The notes beneath the pieces are model-generated. The model searched no databases. It saw nothing but the letters and a program-made list of their open reading frames with translations, and was not told the origin of the DNA. A DNA stretch of 64,000 nt from Oscillospiraceae bacterium (GTDB taxonomy: Bacteria > Bacillota > Clostridia > Oscillospirales > Oscillospiraceae): assembly GCA_902761055.1 (NCBI GenBank), contig CACWIS010000002.1:1-64000 (forward strand), read 5' to 3'. A program made the translations under genes and the position numbers. Below are positions 7,736 to 18,197 of the stretch, one piece after another; position 1 is the stretch's first letter; each line of letters opens with the position of its first letter.

Positions 7736-9295
7736 ATGCTTAATACTTTGGCTGTGATGGGACAGGGCTTTTTGCATGCTCTGACTCCCATTAATCTGAT
7801 TATGATGCTTGCCGGCGTGGCATTGGGCATCGTCATCGGCTGTATGCCGGGCCTGTCCGCCGCGATGGGTGTTGCGCTGATGCTCCCCCTGACCTTCACC
7901 ATGCAGCAGGATACCGCGCTGATCGTCCTTGGCGCCATCTACTGCGGCGCGATCTTCGGCGGCTCGATCTCCGCCATCCTGATCCACACCCCCGGCACGC
8001 CCGCCTCGGCCGCCACGGCCATCGAGGGCTACCAGATGACGAAACGTGGGCAAGCGGGCAAAGCTCTGTTTACCGCCTGTTACGCTTCCTTCTGGGGCGG
8101 CCTTCTTAGCTGCATTTCTCTGTACTTCTTCGCCCCGCTGCTCGCGGAGCTGACGCTGAAATTCCAGTCCGCCGAGTATTTTTGGCTGTCTATTTTCGGG
8201 CTGACCATTATCGCGGGCGTCGCCGGCAAGTCTCTGGTCAAGGGCCTGATGTCCGGTGCGCTGGGCCTGTTGCTGAGCACCATCGGCTCTGACCCCGGGT
8301 CTGGCATCCCGCGCTTTATGCTCTTTGGCAACAGCTATTTCTATGATGGCATCAACGTCACCTGCGCGCTGATCGGCCTATTCTCCATGAGCCAGGTCTT
8401 CATTCTGGCAGAGAAGAAGATCAAGGAGCGTGCCCAAGCCAGCAAGGTCACGGATAAGATGAGCCTAACGCGCGCGGAACGCAAGACCATCCGCCCGACG
8501 ATCCTCCGTTCCTGGATCATCGGCAACCTGATCGGTATTCTGCCCGGCGCCGGCGCCTCCATCGCCTGCTTCCTGGGCTATAACACCTCTAAACAGTTTT
8601 CCAGGCACAAGGAAATGTTCGGCAAAGGCTCCATCGAAGGCGTGGCAGGCTCCGAGGCGGCCAACAACGCCGTTACCGGCGGCTCGCTGATCCCGACGCT
8701 GACGCTCGGCATCCCGGGCGAGTCTGTCACGGCGATTCTCATGGGCGGCCTGATCATGAAGGGCCTGCAGCCCGGCCGTATGCTCTTTAACGAAGAGAAC
8801 GCCATCGTAACGTACACCTTCTTCGCCGGCTTCGTGCTGGTGCAGTTCTTCATGCTGGGCATCGGCCTGCTGGGCTGCCGCGGCTTCGCGCAGATCTCGC
8901 GCCTCTCCGACGCGATCTTGATCCCCTGTGTCACGGTGCTCTGCGTCGTTGGCTCTTACGCTATCAACAGACTTCCCGAGGATGTAATCGTCATGTTCGT
9001 ATTTGGTGTGCTGGGTTATTTGATGCGAAAGCTGGATTTGAACACAGCCGCCATTGTACTGGCTTTGATCTTGGGGCCAATAGGAGAAAAGAACCTGCAG
9101 AATGCCATGATCATATCCGACGGCAGTCCCAAGATCCTGTTCTCGTCCGTGATCTGCTGGGTCCTGATCGCTCTTTGCGTCGTCGGCATCCTTTCACCGA
9201 TCTTCATGTCGAAGATGGAGAAGAAGGCCGAGGCGAACGCCATCGCCGGTACAACGGAAGATGTCGAACAGCTTACGGAAGAGGACCTCGTTTAA
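7736..9295 (+). CDS. Tripartite tricarboxylate transporter large permease (TctA)
   Basis: The 519-residue multi-spanning protein is a TctA-family permease of normal length. It has the glycine-rich GIVIGCMPGLSAAMGVALM and the hairpin sequences FGGSISAILIHTPGTPASA and NLIGILPGAGASIACFLGY that form the two family signature repeats. It forms the ion-coupled channel for the organic acid delivered by the lipoprotein encoded at 6171. GGAGGG sits 9 bases before ATG 7736. The tct genes use more T-ending codons than most neighbours, at least in tctC and tctB, which may mean a different expression level or later acquisition. Confidence 0.95.
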   Translation: MLNTLAVMGQGFLHALTPINLIMMLAGVALGIVIGCMPGLSAAMGVALMLPLTFTMQQDTALIVLGAIYCGAIFGGSISAILIHTPGTPASAATAIEGYQMTKRGQAGKALFTACYASFWGGLLSCISLYFFAPLLAELTLKFQSAEYFWLSIFGLTIIAGVAGKSLVKGLMSGALGLLLSTIGSDPGSGIPRFMLFGNSYFYDGINVTCALIGLFSMSQVFILAEKKIKERAQASKVTDKMSLTRAERKTIRPTILRSWIIGNLIGILPGAGASIACFLGYNTSKQFSRHKEMFGKGSIEGVAGSEAANNAVTGGSLIPTLTLGIPGESVTAILMGGLIMKGLQPGRMLFNEENAIVTYTFFAGFVLVQFFMLGIGLLGCRGFAQISRLSDAILIPCVTVLCVVGSYAINRLPEDVIVMFVFGVLGYLMRKLDLNTAAIVLALILGPIGEKNLQNAMIISDGSPKILFSSVICWVLIALCVVGILSPIFMSKMEKKAEANAIAGTTEDVEQLTEEDLV

Positions 9296-9320
9296 GAGCT
9301 CTTCTCAACTGACAAATAAC

Positions 9321-9357
9321 AAAAAAACACACAGGCATGCAGCCTGTGTGTTTTTTT
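9321..9357. terminator. Bidirectional terminator between tctA and cdsA
   Basis: The hairpin AAACACACAGGC / GCCTGTGTGTTT is flanked by A-runs and T-runs on both sides, so it can end both the plus-strand tct operon and the convergent cdsA transcript. Confidence 0.92.
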
Positions 9358-9370
9358 GTTTCCGGAAGTC

Positions 9371-10174
9371 TTACGCGATCAGATGCGCGATGTAAAGGCA
9401 GAGGTATGCGGTCGGGATCGCGAAGAGAAGGCTGTCGGCCCGATCGAACATCCCGCCGTGGCCGGGGATCAGATTGGAAAAGTCCTTCACGCCGATCATG
9501 CGCTTGATCAGGGATTCGGCCAGGTCGCCGATCTGTCCCATGGAGGAGGCGAGCACGCAGGTGATAAGGATCACGGAGAAGGGGAGGGCAAGAGAGGTGT
9601 TCTTCATGATGAAGAACAGCAGCACCGCGCTCGGCAGCGAGGAGGCGAGACCGAAGAGACAGCCCTCGACCGTCTTGTGCGGCGAAACGAGCGGAGCCAC
9701 CTTGTGCTTTCCGAAGCGGCTGCCGCCGACGAGAGCGGCGGTGTCGCAGATCCAGGTCGCGACGCTGCCGACGAGCAGGGTCTGCGCCCAGATATCGGTC
9801 ACGGAAATGACCATCAGCAGGTTGAACAGAAAGCAGGGATACGCCACTCCCGCCAGCGTGTAGAGCGCCCCGCTGCCGGAGACCTTCTTGTGCAGGATCC
9901 CGGAGAAAAGGGCGAGGAACACGGCGGCGCAGAAGCAGGAGATCAGCGCGACGGGGCCGGCGTGGAAAAAGGCAAGGGTGGCCTGCGCGCAGATATACAC
10001 GTACATGACCCAGGCGCAGCAGTAGACCTCGATTTTTTCCAGTGCCCGGCTGTATTCGTAGGCGCACAGCAGCCCCGCCACGGCGAAGAAAATGATCCTC
10101 GTGACAGGGGATAACAATACGCAAAGCAGCGTGATCGCGATGAGCACGACGCCGGAGATGACTCTTGTCCTCAA
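9371..10174 (-). CDS. cdsA: Phosphatidate cytidylyltransferase
   Basis: CdsA makes CDP-diacylglycerol from phosphatidic acid and CTP in the membrane, the branch point of phospholipid synthesis. The protein has about seven hydrophobic segments and the family signature near the C-terminus (DFSNLIPGHGGMFDRADSLL), preceded by SPHKTVEG. I place the start at TTG 10174, giving 267 residues beginning LRTRVISGVV like other CdsA proteins, with AAGGTGAGG about 9 bases upstream. An in-frame ATG at 10252 would lie upstream of the promoter found at 10221-10249. The gene is convergent with tctA and divergent from the HerA-like gene. It is not beside the usual uppS/dxr/rseP genes. Confidence 0.93.
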   Translation of the reverse strand: MRTRVISGVVLIAITLLCVLLSPVTRIIFFAVAGLLCAYEYSRALEKIEVYCCAWVMYVYICAQATLAFFHAGPVALISCFCAAVFLALFSGILHKKVSGSGALYTLAGVAYPCFLFNLLMVISVTDIWAQTLLVGSVATWICDTAALVGGSRFGKHKVAPLVSPHKTVEGCLFGLASSLPSAVLLFFIMKNTSLALPFSVILITCVLASSMGQIGDLAESLIKRMIGVKDFSNLIPGHGGMFDRADSLLFAIPTAYLCLYIAHLIA

Positions 10175-10220
10175 TTCCTGATCCCTCACCTTATCGCTTC
10201 TGCGGATGATCTTTTCAATT

Positions 10221-10249
10221 ATTGTAGCATATTCCGGACGTCTTCTCAA
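10221..10249 (-). promoter_or_regulatory. Promoter of cdsA
   Basis: On the minus strand TTGAGA (10249-10244) and TACAAT (10226-10221) are 17 bases apart. The position supports an internal start for cdsA. Confidence 0.7.
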
Positions 10250-10331
10250 CATTCACTTTCGTTCTTTTTCCCGTTTTTTCGTTTTTTTGAGTCTGCGCCC
10301 GACGAAAATGCGTTTTTTTTCAAGTTCCTTA

Positions 10332-10360
10332 TTGTACATGACGAAAAGCTGTGCTAATAT
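10332..10360 (+). promoter_or_regulatory. Promoter of the HerA-like gene
   Basis: TTGTAC (10332-10337) and TAATAT (10355-10360) are separated by 17 bases, 40 bases before the start codon. Confidence 0.6.
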
Positions 10361-10399
10361 ACGGTTATAAGCAAAAAAACTACAATATGGAGGTCCGCA

Positions 10400-12049
10400 A
10401 TGTTCACCGACAACAAGATATGGATGGCACAATCCGATAAAAATCTCTATCTTCTTCCGAAGATGGCAAACCGTCACGGCATCATCGCCGGCGCTACCGG
10501 CACCGGCAAGACCGTCACGATGAAGGTGATGGCCGAGTCCTTCTCCGACATGGGCGTGCCGGTCTTCCTCTGCGACGTCAAGGGCGACCTGTCCGGCATG
10601 TGCCTGCCCGGGGATCCGAGCGAGAGCCTGAAGGAGCGTATCCGCGGCTTCGGCATCGAGAACTTCGCTTTCAAGTCTTATCCGACCCGCTTCTGGGACA
10701 TCTTCGGCGAGCAGGGCCACCCCGTGCGCGTCACCGTCTCCGAAATGGGCCCGACGCTGCTCGGCCGTCTCTTCGGCCTGACCGAGATCCAGACCGGCGT
10801 GCTGAACATCGTCTTCCGCGTGGCGGACGACAACGGCCTGCTGCTGCTCGATCTCAAGGATCTGCGCGCGATGCTCCAGTATGTCGGCGACAACCGCGCC
10901 GAGTTCACCACCGAGTACGGCAACGTCTCCGCCGCCAGCATCGGCGCGATCCAGCGCTCGCTGCTCGCCTTCGAGGACGAGGGCGGCGACCAGTTCTTCG
11001 GCGAGCCCGCGCTCGACATCAACGACTGGATGCGCACCGACGCCGAGGGCCGCGGCTACATCAACATCCTCACCAGCAAGCGCCTGATCGCGAGCCCGCT
11101 GGTCTACTCGACCTTCCTGCTGTGGATGATGACCGAGCTGTATGAGAAGCTCCCCGAGGTCGGCGACCCCGAGAAGCCGCGCATGATCTTCTTCTTCGAC
11201 GAGGCGCACCTGCTGTTCAACGACGCGCCCAAGGCCCTCGTGCAGAAGATCGTCCAGGTCGTCAAGCTGATCCGCTCCAAGGGCGTCGGCATCTACTTCA
11301 TCTCGCAGAGCCCGTCCGATATCCCCAACGACGTGCTGGCCCAGCTCTCGAACCGCGTCCAGCATGCCCTGCGCGCCTACACCCCGGCCGAGCAGAAGGC
11401 TATCCGCGCCGCGGCCAAGGCCTTCCGCGTCAACCCGAGCTTCAACACGGAAGAAGCCCTTTCCCAGCTCGCCGTCGGCGAGGCGCTCGTCAGCTTCCTC
11501 GACGAGGAGGGCATCCCCGAGATCGTCGAGCGCGCCCGCATCCTCCCGCCGCAGAGCCTGATGGGCGAGGCCGACAGCCGCTCGATCGAACGCCTCATCG
11601 GCGCGAGCGAGTTTGACGGCAAGTACCGCCAGACCTACGACCGCGAGTCCGCCTACGAGATCATCACCAAGGCGAACCTCGAGCTCGAGGCCCAGCGCGC
11701 GAAGGAGGCCGAGGAGGCCGCCGCCGCGAAGGAGGCCGCCGCCGCCGAGAAGGCCGCCGCGAAGGAAGCCGCCGCTGCCGAGAAGGCCGCCGCGAAAGAG
11801 GCCGCCGCCGCCGAGAAGGCCGCTCAGAAGGCGGCCGAGAAGAAGAAAAAGGTCGCGCAGCAGGCGGTCAGCAACGCCGCCTCCTCCGTCGTCAGCTCGG
11901 TGAGCACCAACCTCGTCAACGCCGCCACCGGCGGAAAGACCACCAGCGCTTCCACGATCGCCAAGCGCGCGGCGCGCAATGCACTTTCCTCCGTGATGCG
12001 CAGCGGAAGCAGCGCGATCATCCGCGGCCTGTTCGGCATCAAGAAATAA
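10400..12049 (+). CDS. HerA-like ATPase (DUF853 family) with Ala/Lys/Glu repeat tail
   Basis: The 549-residue protein is a FtsK/HerA-type P-loop ATPase. The Walker A box GATGTGKT is at residues 31-38, there is a DVKGDLSGM stretch shortly after it, and the Walker B is MIFFFDEAHLLF. The family is annotated as helicase HerA-like; related ATPases translocate DNA, but no cellular role is established for this branch. Residues about 435-480 form a highly charged helix with three exact 11-residue repeats (AKEAAAAEKAA), encoded by 33-bp repeats at 11726-11824. A Ser/Ala-rich tail follows. GGAGGT precedes ATG 10400 by 5 bases. The gene has its own promoter and terminator. Confidence 0.9.
   Translation: MFTDNKIWMAQSDKNLYLLPKMANRHGIIAGATGTGKTVTMKVMAESFSDMGVPVFLCDVKGDLSGMCLPGDPSESLKERIRGFGIENFAFKSYPTRFWDIFGEQGHPVRVTVSEMGPTLLGRLFGLTEIQTGVLNIVFRVADDNGLLLLDLKDLRAMLQYVGDNRAEFTTEYGNVSAASIGAIQRSLLAFEDEGGDQFFGEPALDINDWMRTDAEGRGYINILTSKRLIASPLVYSTFLLWMMTELYEKLPEVGDPEKPRMIFFFDEAHLLFNDAPKALVQKIVQVVKLIRSKGVGIYFISQSPSDIPNDVLAQLSNRVQHALRAYTPAEQKAIRAAAKAFRVNPSFNTEEALSQLAVGEALVSFLDEEGIPEIVERARILPPQSLMGEADSRSIERLIGASEFDGKYRQTYDRESAYEIITKANLELEAQRAKEAEEAAAAKEAAAAEKAAAKEAAAAEKAAAKEAAAAEKAAQKAAEKKKKVAQQAVSNAASSVVSSVSTNLVNAATGGKTTSASTIAKRAARNALSSVMRSGSSAIIRGLFGIKK
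11726..11824 (+). repeat. Three 33-bp tandem repeats within the HerA-like gene
   Basis: Units 11726-11758, 11759-11791 and 11792-11824 each encode AKEAAAAEKAA with few silent differences. The predicted product is a single charged alpha-helix or coiled coil. Copy number may vary by slippage. Confidence 0.85.
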
Positions 12050-12078
12050 ACGCGGACGATCCGCGGAATGATTCGATC

Positions 12079-12117
12079 AAAAAAGCCCTGTGCCTATTGG
12101 CACAGGGCTTTTTCCTT
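12079..12117. terminator. Terminator after the HerA-like gene
   Basis: The hairpin AAAAAGCCCTGTGCC / GGCACAGGGCTTTTT with loop TATT is flanked by A- and T-runs. It serves the HerA-like gene and can also serve the convergent MFS gene. Confidence 0.93.
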
Positions 12118-12123
12118 TTCCGA

Positions 12124-13287
12124 TCAGCCTTTCTTCAGCCGGTTGAGCTTCTCGCTCATAACGAACAGGAGCGCGAGCAGCAGCAGGAGATAGACCGGGT
12201 AAAGCCGCAGCGAGAGCTTCTGCGCCAGCAGCCCGAAGAGGGGCGGGGCGAAGGTGCTGCCGACGTAGGCGCTGGCCATCTGCATGCCGATGATGGCCTG
12301 GGAGTTTTCCGCGCCGAAGTTGGAGGGCGTCGCGTGGATGATCGAGGGATAGACCGGCGCGCAGCCGAGTCCGAAAACCACCAGACCCGCCAGCGCGGGG
12401 AGCCGCGTGGAGCCCGGCAGCAGGATCAGCAGCAGACCGGCCGCCATGACGCCGATGCCGACGCGGATCATGCGCCGGTCGCCCATGCGGTCCGCGACGA
12501 AGCCGTTGAGGAAACGGCCGAAGGTGATGCCGAGATAAAACAGCGAGGCGAAACGCGCCGCCGTTTCTCCGTCTGCGCCGCGCGCTCCGGCGAGATAGCT
12601 GCTCGCCCAGAGACCCGCCGTCGTCTCCGCGCCGCAGTAGGCCAGAAAGGCAAGCAGGATATACCCGACGCCGCGGATCTTCAGCGCGCCGCGGATGCCG
12701 AGCAGGGGAGGCGCGTCCTCCTGCTCCGCCGCTTCGCCGCCGTTCCGCTTCCACAGCGGGAGCGCGAAAAACAGCAGCGCCGTCAGCGCGATCTGGATCA
12801 GCGCCACCGAACGGTAGCCGGTCTGCCAGCGGCCGTCGAGCGCCAGAGCCGCGCCCATGATGTAGGGACTGATCGAGGCGCCGACGCCCCAGAAGCAGTG
12901 CAGCCAGCTCATGTGCCGCGAGGAATAGTGCAGCGCGACGTAATTGTTCAGCGCCGCGTCGATCGAGCCGGCGCCGAGACCGTAGGGGATCGCCCAGAAG
13001 CAGAGCATCCACAGCGAGGAGGACAGGGAAAAGCCGAAAAGCGCGGCCGCCGTCAGCGCCACGCTCAGCGCCGTCACGAGCCCGGTGCCGAGCCTGCGTG
13101 TCAGCCGCTCGGAGAGCAGGCTCGAGAGGATCGTGCCGCCGGCGATGATCATGGAGATCACACCCGCAAAGGACAGCGGCGCGTCAAAGCTCAGCCGCAT
13201 GGCGGGCCAGGCCGCGCCGAGCAGCGAGTCCGGCAGGCCGAGACTGATGAAGGCCATATAGATGATGGCGAGCAGGAGAGAAAGCAT
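12124..13287 (-). CDS. Major facilitator superfamily transporter
   Basis: The 387-residue protein has about twelve hydrophobic helices and the MFS shape. The loop after helix 2 carries SERLTRRLGTG, which resembles the family GxxxDRxGRR loop, and a second-half equivalent is FVADRMGDRRMI. It is a secondary transporter of the inner membrane; the substrate is not predictable, although the spacing of the halves resembles the sugar and metabolite exporter branch. The start at 13287 has GAGG about 8 bases upstream. It stands alone, convergent with the HerA-like gene. Confidence 0.88.
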   Translation of the reverse strand: MLSLLLAIIYMAFISLGLPDSLLGAAWPAMRLSFDAPLSFAGVISMIIAGGTILSSLLSERLTRRLGTGLVTALSVALTAAALFGFSLSSSLWMLCFWAIPYGLGAGSIDAALNNYVALHYSSRHMSWLHCFWGVGASISPYIMGAALALDGRWQTGYRSVALIQIALTALLFFALPLWKRNGGEAAEQEDAPPLLGIRGALKIRGVGYILLAFLAYCGAETTAGLWASSYLAGARGADGETAARFASLFYLGITFGRFLNGFVADRMGDRRMIRVGIGVMAAGLLLILLPGSTRLPALAGLVVFGLGCAPVYPSIIHATPSNFGAENSQAIIGMQMASAYVGSTFAPPLFGLLAQKLSLRLYPVYLLLLLALLFVMSEKLNRLKKG

Positions 13288-13337
13288 GGCGTTGCCTCAC
13301 AAAAAAGGATTCCGCGCGGATTATAGCGGAAAAGAGA

Positions 13338-13374
13338 GAAAAAAGCAAGGGCATGCCGTCGGACATGCCCTTGC
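13338..13374 (-). terminator. Terminator of the mscS operon
   Basis: Read on the minus strand, GCAAGGGCATG pairs with CATGCCCTTGC around an 8-base loop and is followed by a T-run (A-run 13338-13344 on the plus strand). It lies 37 bases after the stop of the Pro-rich protein gene. Confidence 0.9.
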
Positions 13375-13410
13375 GGAGAAGCGGATCGGATCGCGAAGTG
13401 ATCAGCCTGT

Positions 13411-14586
13411 TCAGCTGTCGTAACGCGGCGGGTAGGAGAAATCGACGTCCCGGACCCACAGCTCGCCCGTGGAGGCGAGATACTGGCGGATCGTGACGTG
13501 GATCGTTCCCTCCTCCGGCATCCAGTCGGGACGCCGCAGCACGAGCTCCTTCGTGTAGCCAATATGCGGCGTCAGCTCGCCTGTCTCGGAATTCCGGATG
13601 TCGTATTCGTCCGTCCGGATGTGTTCTTCGTACTCCTCCGGCTTGGCGTGACGGCCGTTGCAGGAGATATCGACGCTGAAGGTCAGCGGATCCTTGACCG
13701 CGGAGGGATCGTCAATGACGTAGCGGACCTCCTCGCTCTCCTCCCAGGGCGTGATCACAAAGCTGTCCGGCGTGTCGTACCAGTCCCAGCTCGGGCTGAT
13801 ATAGCTCAGTCCGACGCCCAGCTCGAAGTTCGGCTCCGCCGTGAGCGTGAGCATATCCTCGCCGTCGCCGGTCTCGTTCTCGTACCAGGCGTTGACCGTC
13901 ATCTCGAACTCCGGCCAGCCGTGGACCGCGTCATAGGCCTTCATGTTCTCCATATAGACGTTGCCGGTGGAGAGCATCGGCAGCTCGAAGAGGCCGGTCC
14001 CGATCTCTTCTTCGGAAAGAAAATGATCATAGACCTGCTTGTCCAGCACCTTTTCCCGCACCGTGACCTCCACGGAATGCAGCGCGCCGGTATTGCTCAT
14101 GTGCAAACGGGCGTGGTGCTCGTGCGAAAAACAGAAGAAGTCCGTCGTGATCTCCGGCGTCTTGCTGACGGGCGTCGGCTCCGGCGTGGGAACGGTCTCC
14201 GGCGTGGGAGCGGGCGTCGCCTCGTCCGACGGCGCCGGGGCCGCGGAGGGCGCGGCCGAAACGGCCGGGGAGGGAGGCGGGGGGACGATTGAAACAGGCG
14301 TCTCGGTAAAGGCCGCCGTGATCAGCACAATGGCCGCCGCCGCGTACACAAGACGTCTGAGGACGCGCCGTCTGCGCTGCGGCGGGCTTGATTCCGCTCT
14401 GCCGCCGCCGGGGGGCGTGAACTCCAGCGACGGGTCCGGATTCTCATAGTCCGTACCCGGCGGGGGAGAATACTCCGCCTCGGGCGCGGGAGGACGGAAT
14501 TCCGTCTCCTCGCGCGGCAGAGAGAATTCATCCGAAGCGGGAAGCTCGTTTTCCCGGATCGGGAATTCCTCGTCGATTCTCGCCAT
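13411..14586 (-). CDS. Unknown membrane-anchored protein with Pro-rich spacer
   Basis: The 391-residue product has an acidic, proline-rich cytoplasmic N-terminus (about residues 1-70), a basic patch QRRRRVLRR, one membrane helix (about residues 80-97), a long Pro/Thr/Ala spacer (about 98-148) and an extracytoplasmic beta-rich domain of about 240 residues. I do not recognise the domain. The TPEPTP-type spacer resembles cell-wall-spanning linkers in other surface proteins, including the CapA-like protein at 20328. It starts 5 bases after the MscS stop without a clear ribosome binding site, so it is probably translationally coupled to it. A role at the cell wall or in sensing envelope stress is only a guess. 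Confidence 0.75.
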   Translation of the reverse strand: MARIDEEFPIRENELPASDEFSLPREETEFRPPAPEAEYSPPPGTDYENPDPSLEFTPPGGGRAESSPPQRRRRVLRRLVYAAAAIVLITAAFTETPVSIVPPPPSPAVSAAPSAAPAPSDEATPAPTPETVPTPEPTPVSKTPEITTDFFCFSHEHHARLHMSNTGALHSVEVTVREKVLDKQVYDHFLSEEEIGTGLFELPMLSTGNVYMENMKAYDAVHGWPEFEMTVNAWYENETGDGEDMLTLTAEPNFELGVGLSYISPSWDWYDTPDSFVITPWEESEEVRYVIDDPSAVKDPLTFSVDISCNGRHAKPEEYEEHIRTDEYDIRNSETGELTPHIGYTKELVLRRPDWMPEEGTIHVTIRQYLASTGELWVRDVDFSYPPRYDS

Positions 14587-14591
14587 GGCGG

Positions 14592-15440
14592 TCAGCAGCC
14601 GTGCACGTCAAGCTGCGGGAAGGGGCACTCCACGCCCAGCCTGCGGAAGCCCAGCAGCAGATCGTGGTTCAGGATGCGCGGCACGATGAAGATGTTGGCC
14701 TCGTCGATCTCGACGACGAACTTCAGCGTGACGGCCGATTCGCCCAGCTTCTGCACGCCGAGATAGCGCGGCGCTGAGAGCATCTTGTCGCGGTTCTTCT
14801 CATAGATCTCCTCCATCAGCCCCGGGATCTGCCCCTCGAGCTTTTCGAGGTCCGTCCCGTAGGGGATGTCGATCGAACTGACCGCCATCGAGGCCTTGTT
14901 CGAGCGGTTGAGGATGTTCTTCATATCCGCGTTGTTGACGATCTTGATGTTCTTGCCCGCGTCCTCGATCGAGGTCGTACGGATGCCGATCTCCTTGACG
15001 GTCCCGCGGAAGCCGTTGACCTCCACGATGTCGCCGACATTGTACTGGTTCTCAAAGAGCATGAAAAAGCCGGTGACCACGTCCGCGATCAGGCTCTCCG
15101 CGCCGAAGCCCACGATCAGCGCGACGATGCCGACGCTCGCGACGATCGTGTTGACGTTCACGCCGCACAGCGACAGACCCCAGCAGAGGATCACGATCGC
15201 CGCGACGTAGCGCGTCAGGCTGGCCAGCAGCGTCATCACGGTCCTGCCGCGGTGCGAGGCGGGCTTGAGCGCGCCGAAGATCAGCTCCAGCAGCCACGCG
15301 CAGAAGAGGACGCCCGCGGCCATCGCGACGACCTTGAGCGCGGGATGCGCGAAAACAAAGCGGTCAAGCGCCCAGAACGCGGCGCACACAACGAGCGCTG
15401 CGATGAGCCTGACGATCGGAGAAGAGGTTTTGTTATTCAT
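14592..15440 (-). CDS. Small-conductance mechanosensitive channel (MscS family)
   Basis: The 282-residue protein has three N-terminal membrane helices. It then has the family pore helix and beta domain, with GLSLCGVNVNTIVASVGIVALIVG split across the pore region, FGAESLIADVVTGFFMLFENQ and YNVGDIVEVNGFRGTVKEIGIRTT. MscS channels open under membrane tension to release solutes on osmotic downshock. AAAGGAG is 7 bases before ATG 15440. It is the middle gene of a three-gene minus-strand set with a small unknown protein upstream and a Pro-rich membrane protein downstream. Confidence 0.94.
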   Translation of the reverse strand: MNNKTSSPIVRLIAALVVCAAFWALDRFVFAHPALKVVAMAAGVLFCAWLLELIFGALKPASHRGRTVMTLLASLTRYVAAIVILCWGLSLCGVNVNTIVASVGIVALIVGFGAESLIADVVTGFFMLFENQYNVGDIVEVNGFRGTVKEIGIRTTSIEDAGKNIKIVNNADMKNILNRSNKASMAVSSIDIPYGTDLEKLEGQIPGLMEEIYEKNRDKMLSAPRYLGVQKLGESAVTLKFVVEIDEANIFIVPRILNHDLLLGFRRLGVECPFPQLDVHGC

Positions 15441-15490
15441 AAAGATGCTCCTTTCGGTCGAATATCTGCATGATTTCGGTTCCTTTTGCG

Positions 15491-15817
15491 TCAGGCCGGC
15501 TCGTAGGAACGGCTGACCTCGTTGCCGTCGGCGTCGTATTCGATGTTTTCCATCACGGCGTGGTCGACGCGGCTGAGCTTTTTGATGATGATGCCCTGGC
15601 CCTGCAGGTTGTAGACCCAGATCTTATAGGCGGGGAATTCGGGATCCTGCTTGTTGAAGATTGAGGTTTTGTTGAGGCGGCAGAACTTTGCGCGCCCCTC
15701 CGGCGTGTCGAGCAGGTCGCCCGGGCCGTTGTAGAACAGCTCGTCCTTCAGGGCCTTCTGCTTGAAAGCCTCCCAGTTTTCGTCGTCGACCTTCATGACG
15801 TCTCGCGGATCGATCAT
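15491..15817 (-). CDS. Small acidic protein of unknown function upstream of mscS
   Basis: The 108-residue soluble protein has no signal peptide or membrane segment. It contains RFCRLNK-like and IWVYNLQGQGIIIKKLSRVDHAVMEN segments and ends in an acidic tail. I recognise no family. ATG 15817 is preceded by AGGAGGG with 8-base spacing; longer in-frame starts fall inside the promoter region. It is transcribed first in the mscS set, 50 bases upstream of the channel gene. Confidence 0.75.
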   Translation of the reverse strand: MIDPRDVMKVDDENWEAFKQKALKDELFYNGPGDLLDTPEGRAKFCRLNKTSIFNKQDPEFPAYKIWVYNLQGQGIIIKKLSRVDHAVMENIEYDADGNEVSRSYEPA

Positions 15818-15848
15818 TTTCCTTGCCCTCCTGCGTCTTGATAACAAC

Positions 15849-15877
15849 AGGATACCACAGTTCCCGAAGCGCGGCAA
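15849..15877 (-). promoter_or_regulatory. Promoter of the small protein and mscS set
   Basis: On the minus strand TTGCCG (15877-15872) and TATCCT (15854-15849) are 17 bases apart, directly upstream of the start at 15817. Confidence 0.55.
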
Positions 15878-15888
15878 GCAAAAAGCGA

Positions 15889-15917
15889 TTGACAAAAGCG
15901 AAAAATGGAATTAACAT
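15889..15917 (+). promoter_or_regulatory. Promoter of glnN
   Basis: TTGACA (15889-15894) and TAACAT (15912-15917) with a 17-base spacer precede glnN, divergent from the mscS set promoter. Confidence 0.65.
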
Positions 15918-15950
15918 AATATATACTTTTTTGTGAAGCGAGGGACGCAT

Positions 15951-18044
<2,094 letters not shown>

Positions 18045-18060
18045 AGAAACGCACTCTCCG

Positions 18061-18096
18061 AGCGCCGCACGGCTTTCCGTGCGGCGCTTTCGTTTT
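18061..18096 (+). terminator. Terminator of glnN
   Basis: The stem AGCGCCGCACGG / CCGTGCGGCGCT has a short loop and is followed by an interrupted T-run (TTTCGTTTT). Confidence 0.8.
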
Positions 18097-18116
18097 GCCC
18101 TTCCGGTCCCTTCTCC

Positions 18117-18145
18117 TTGACTTTCCCTTGATTTGGAAATATACT
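18117..18145 (+). promoter_or_regulatory. Promoter of the short secreted protein
   Basis: TTGACT (18117-18122) and TATACT (18140-18145) are 17 bases apart. Confidence 0.6.
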
Positions 18146-18197
18146 GATAAATTGGAAAAATATAGGATAAGGCTTCACGATAGATGGCAGGGGGCTG

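Noticed and set aside
10175..10252. N-terminal extension of cdsA to ATG 10252
   Set aside because: It would place the start upstream of a good minus-strand promoter, and the extra residues do not resemble CdsA.
11701..11850. Possible CRISPR-like repeat array
   Set aside because: The 33-bp repeats are directly tandem with no spacers and stay in frame as an Ala/Lys/Glu helix of the HerA-like ATPase.
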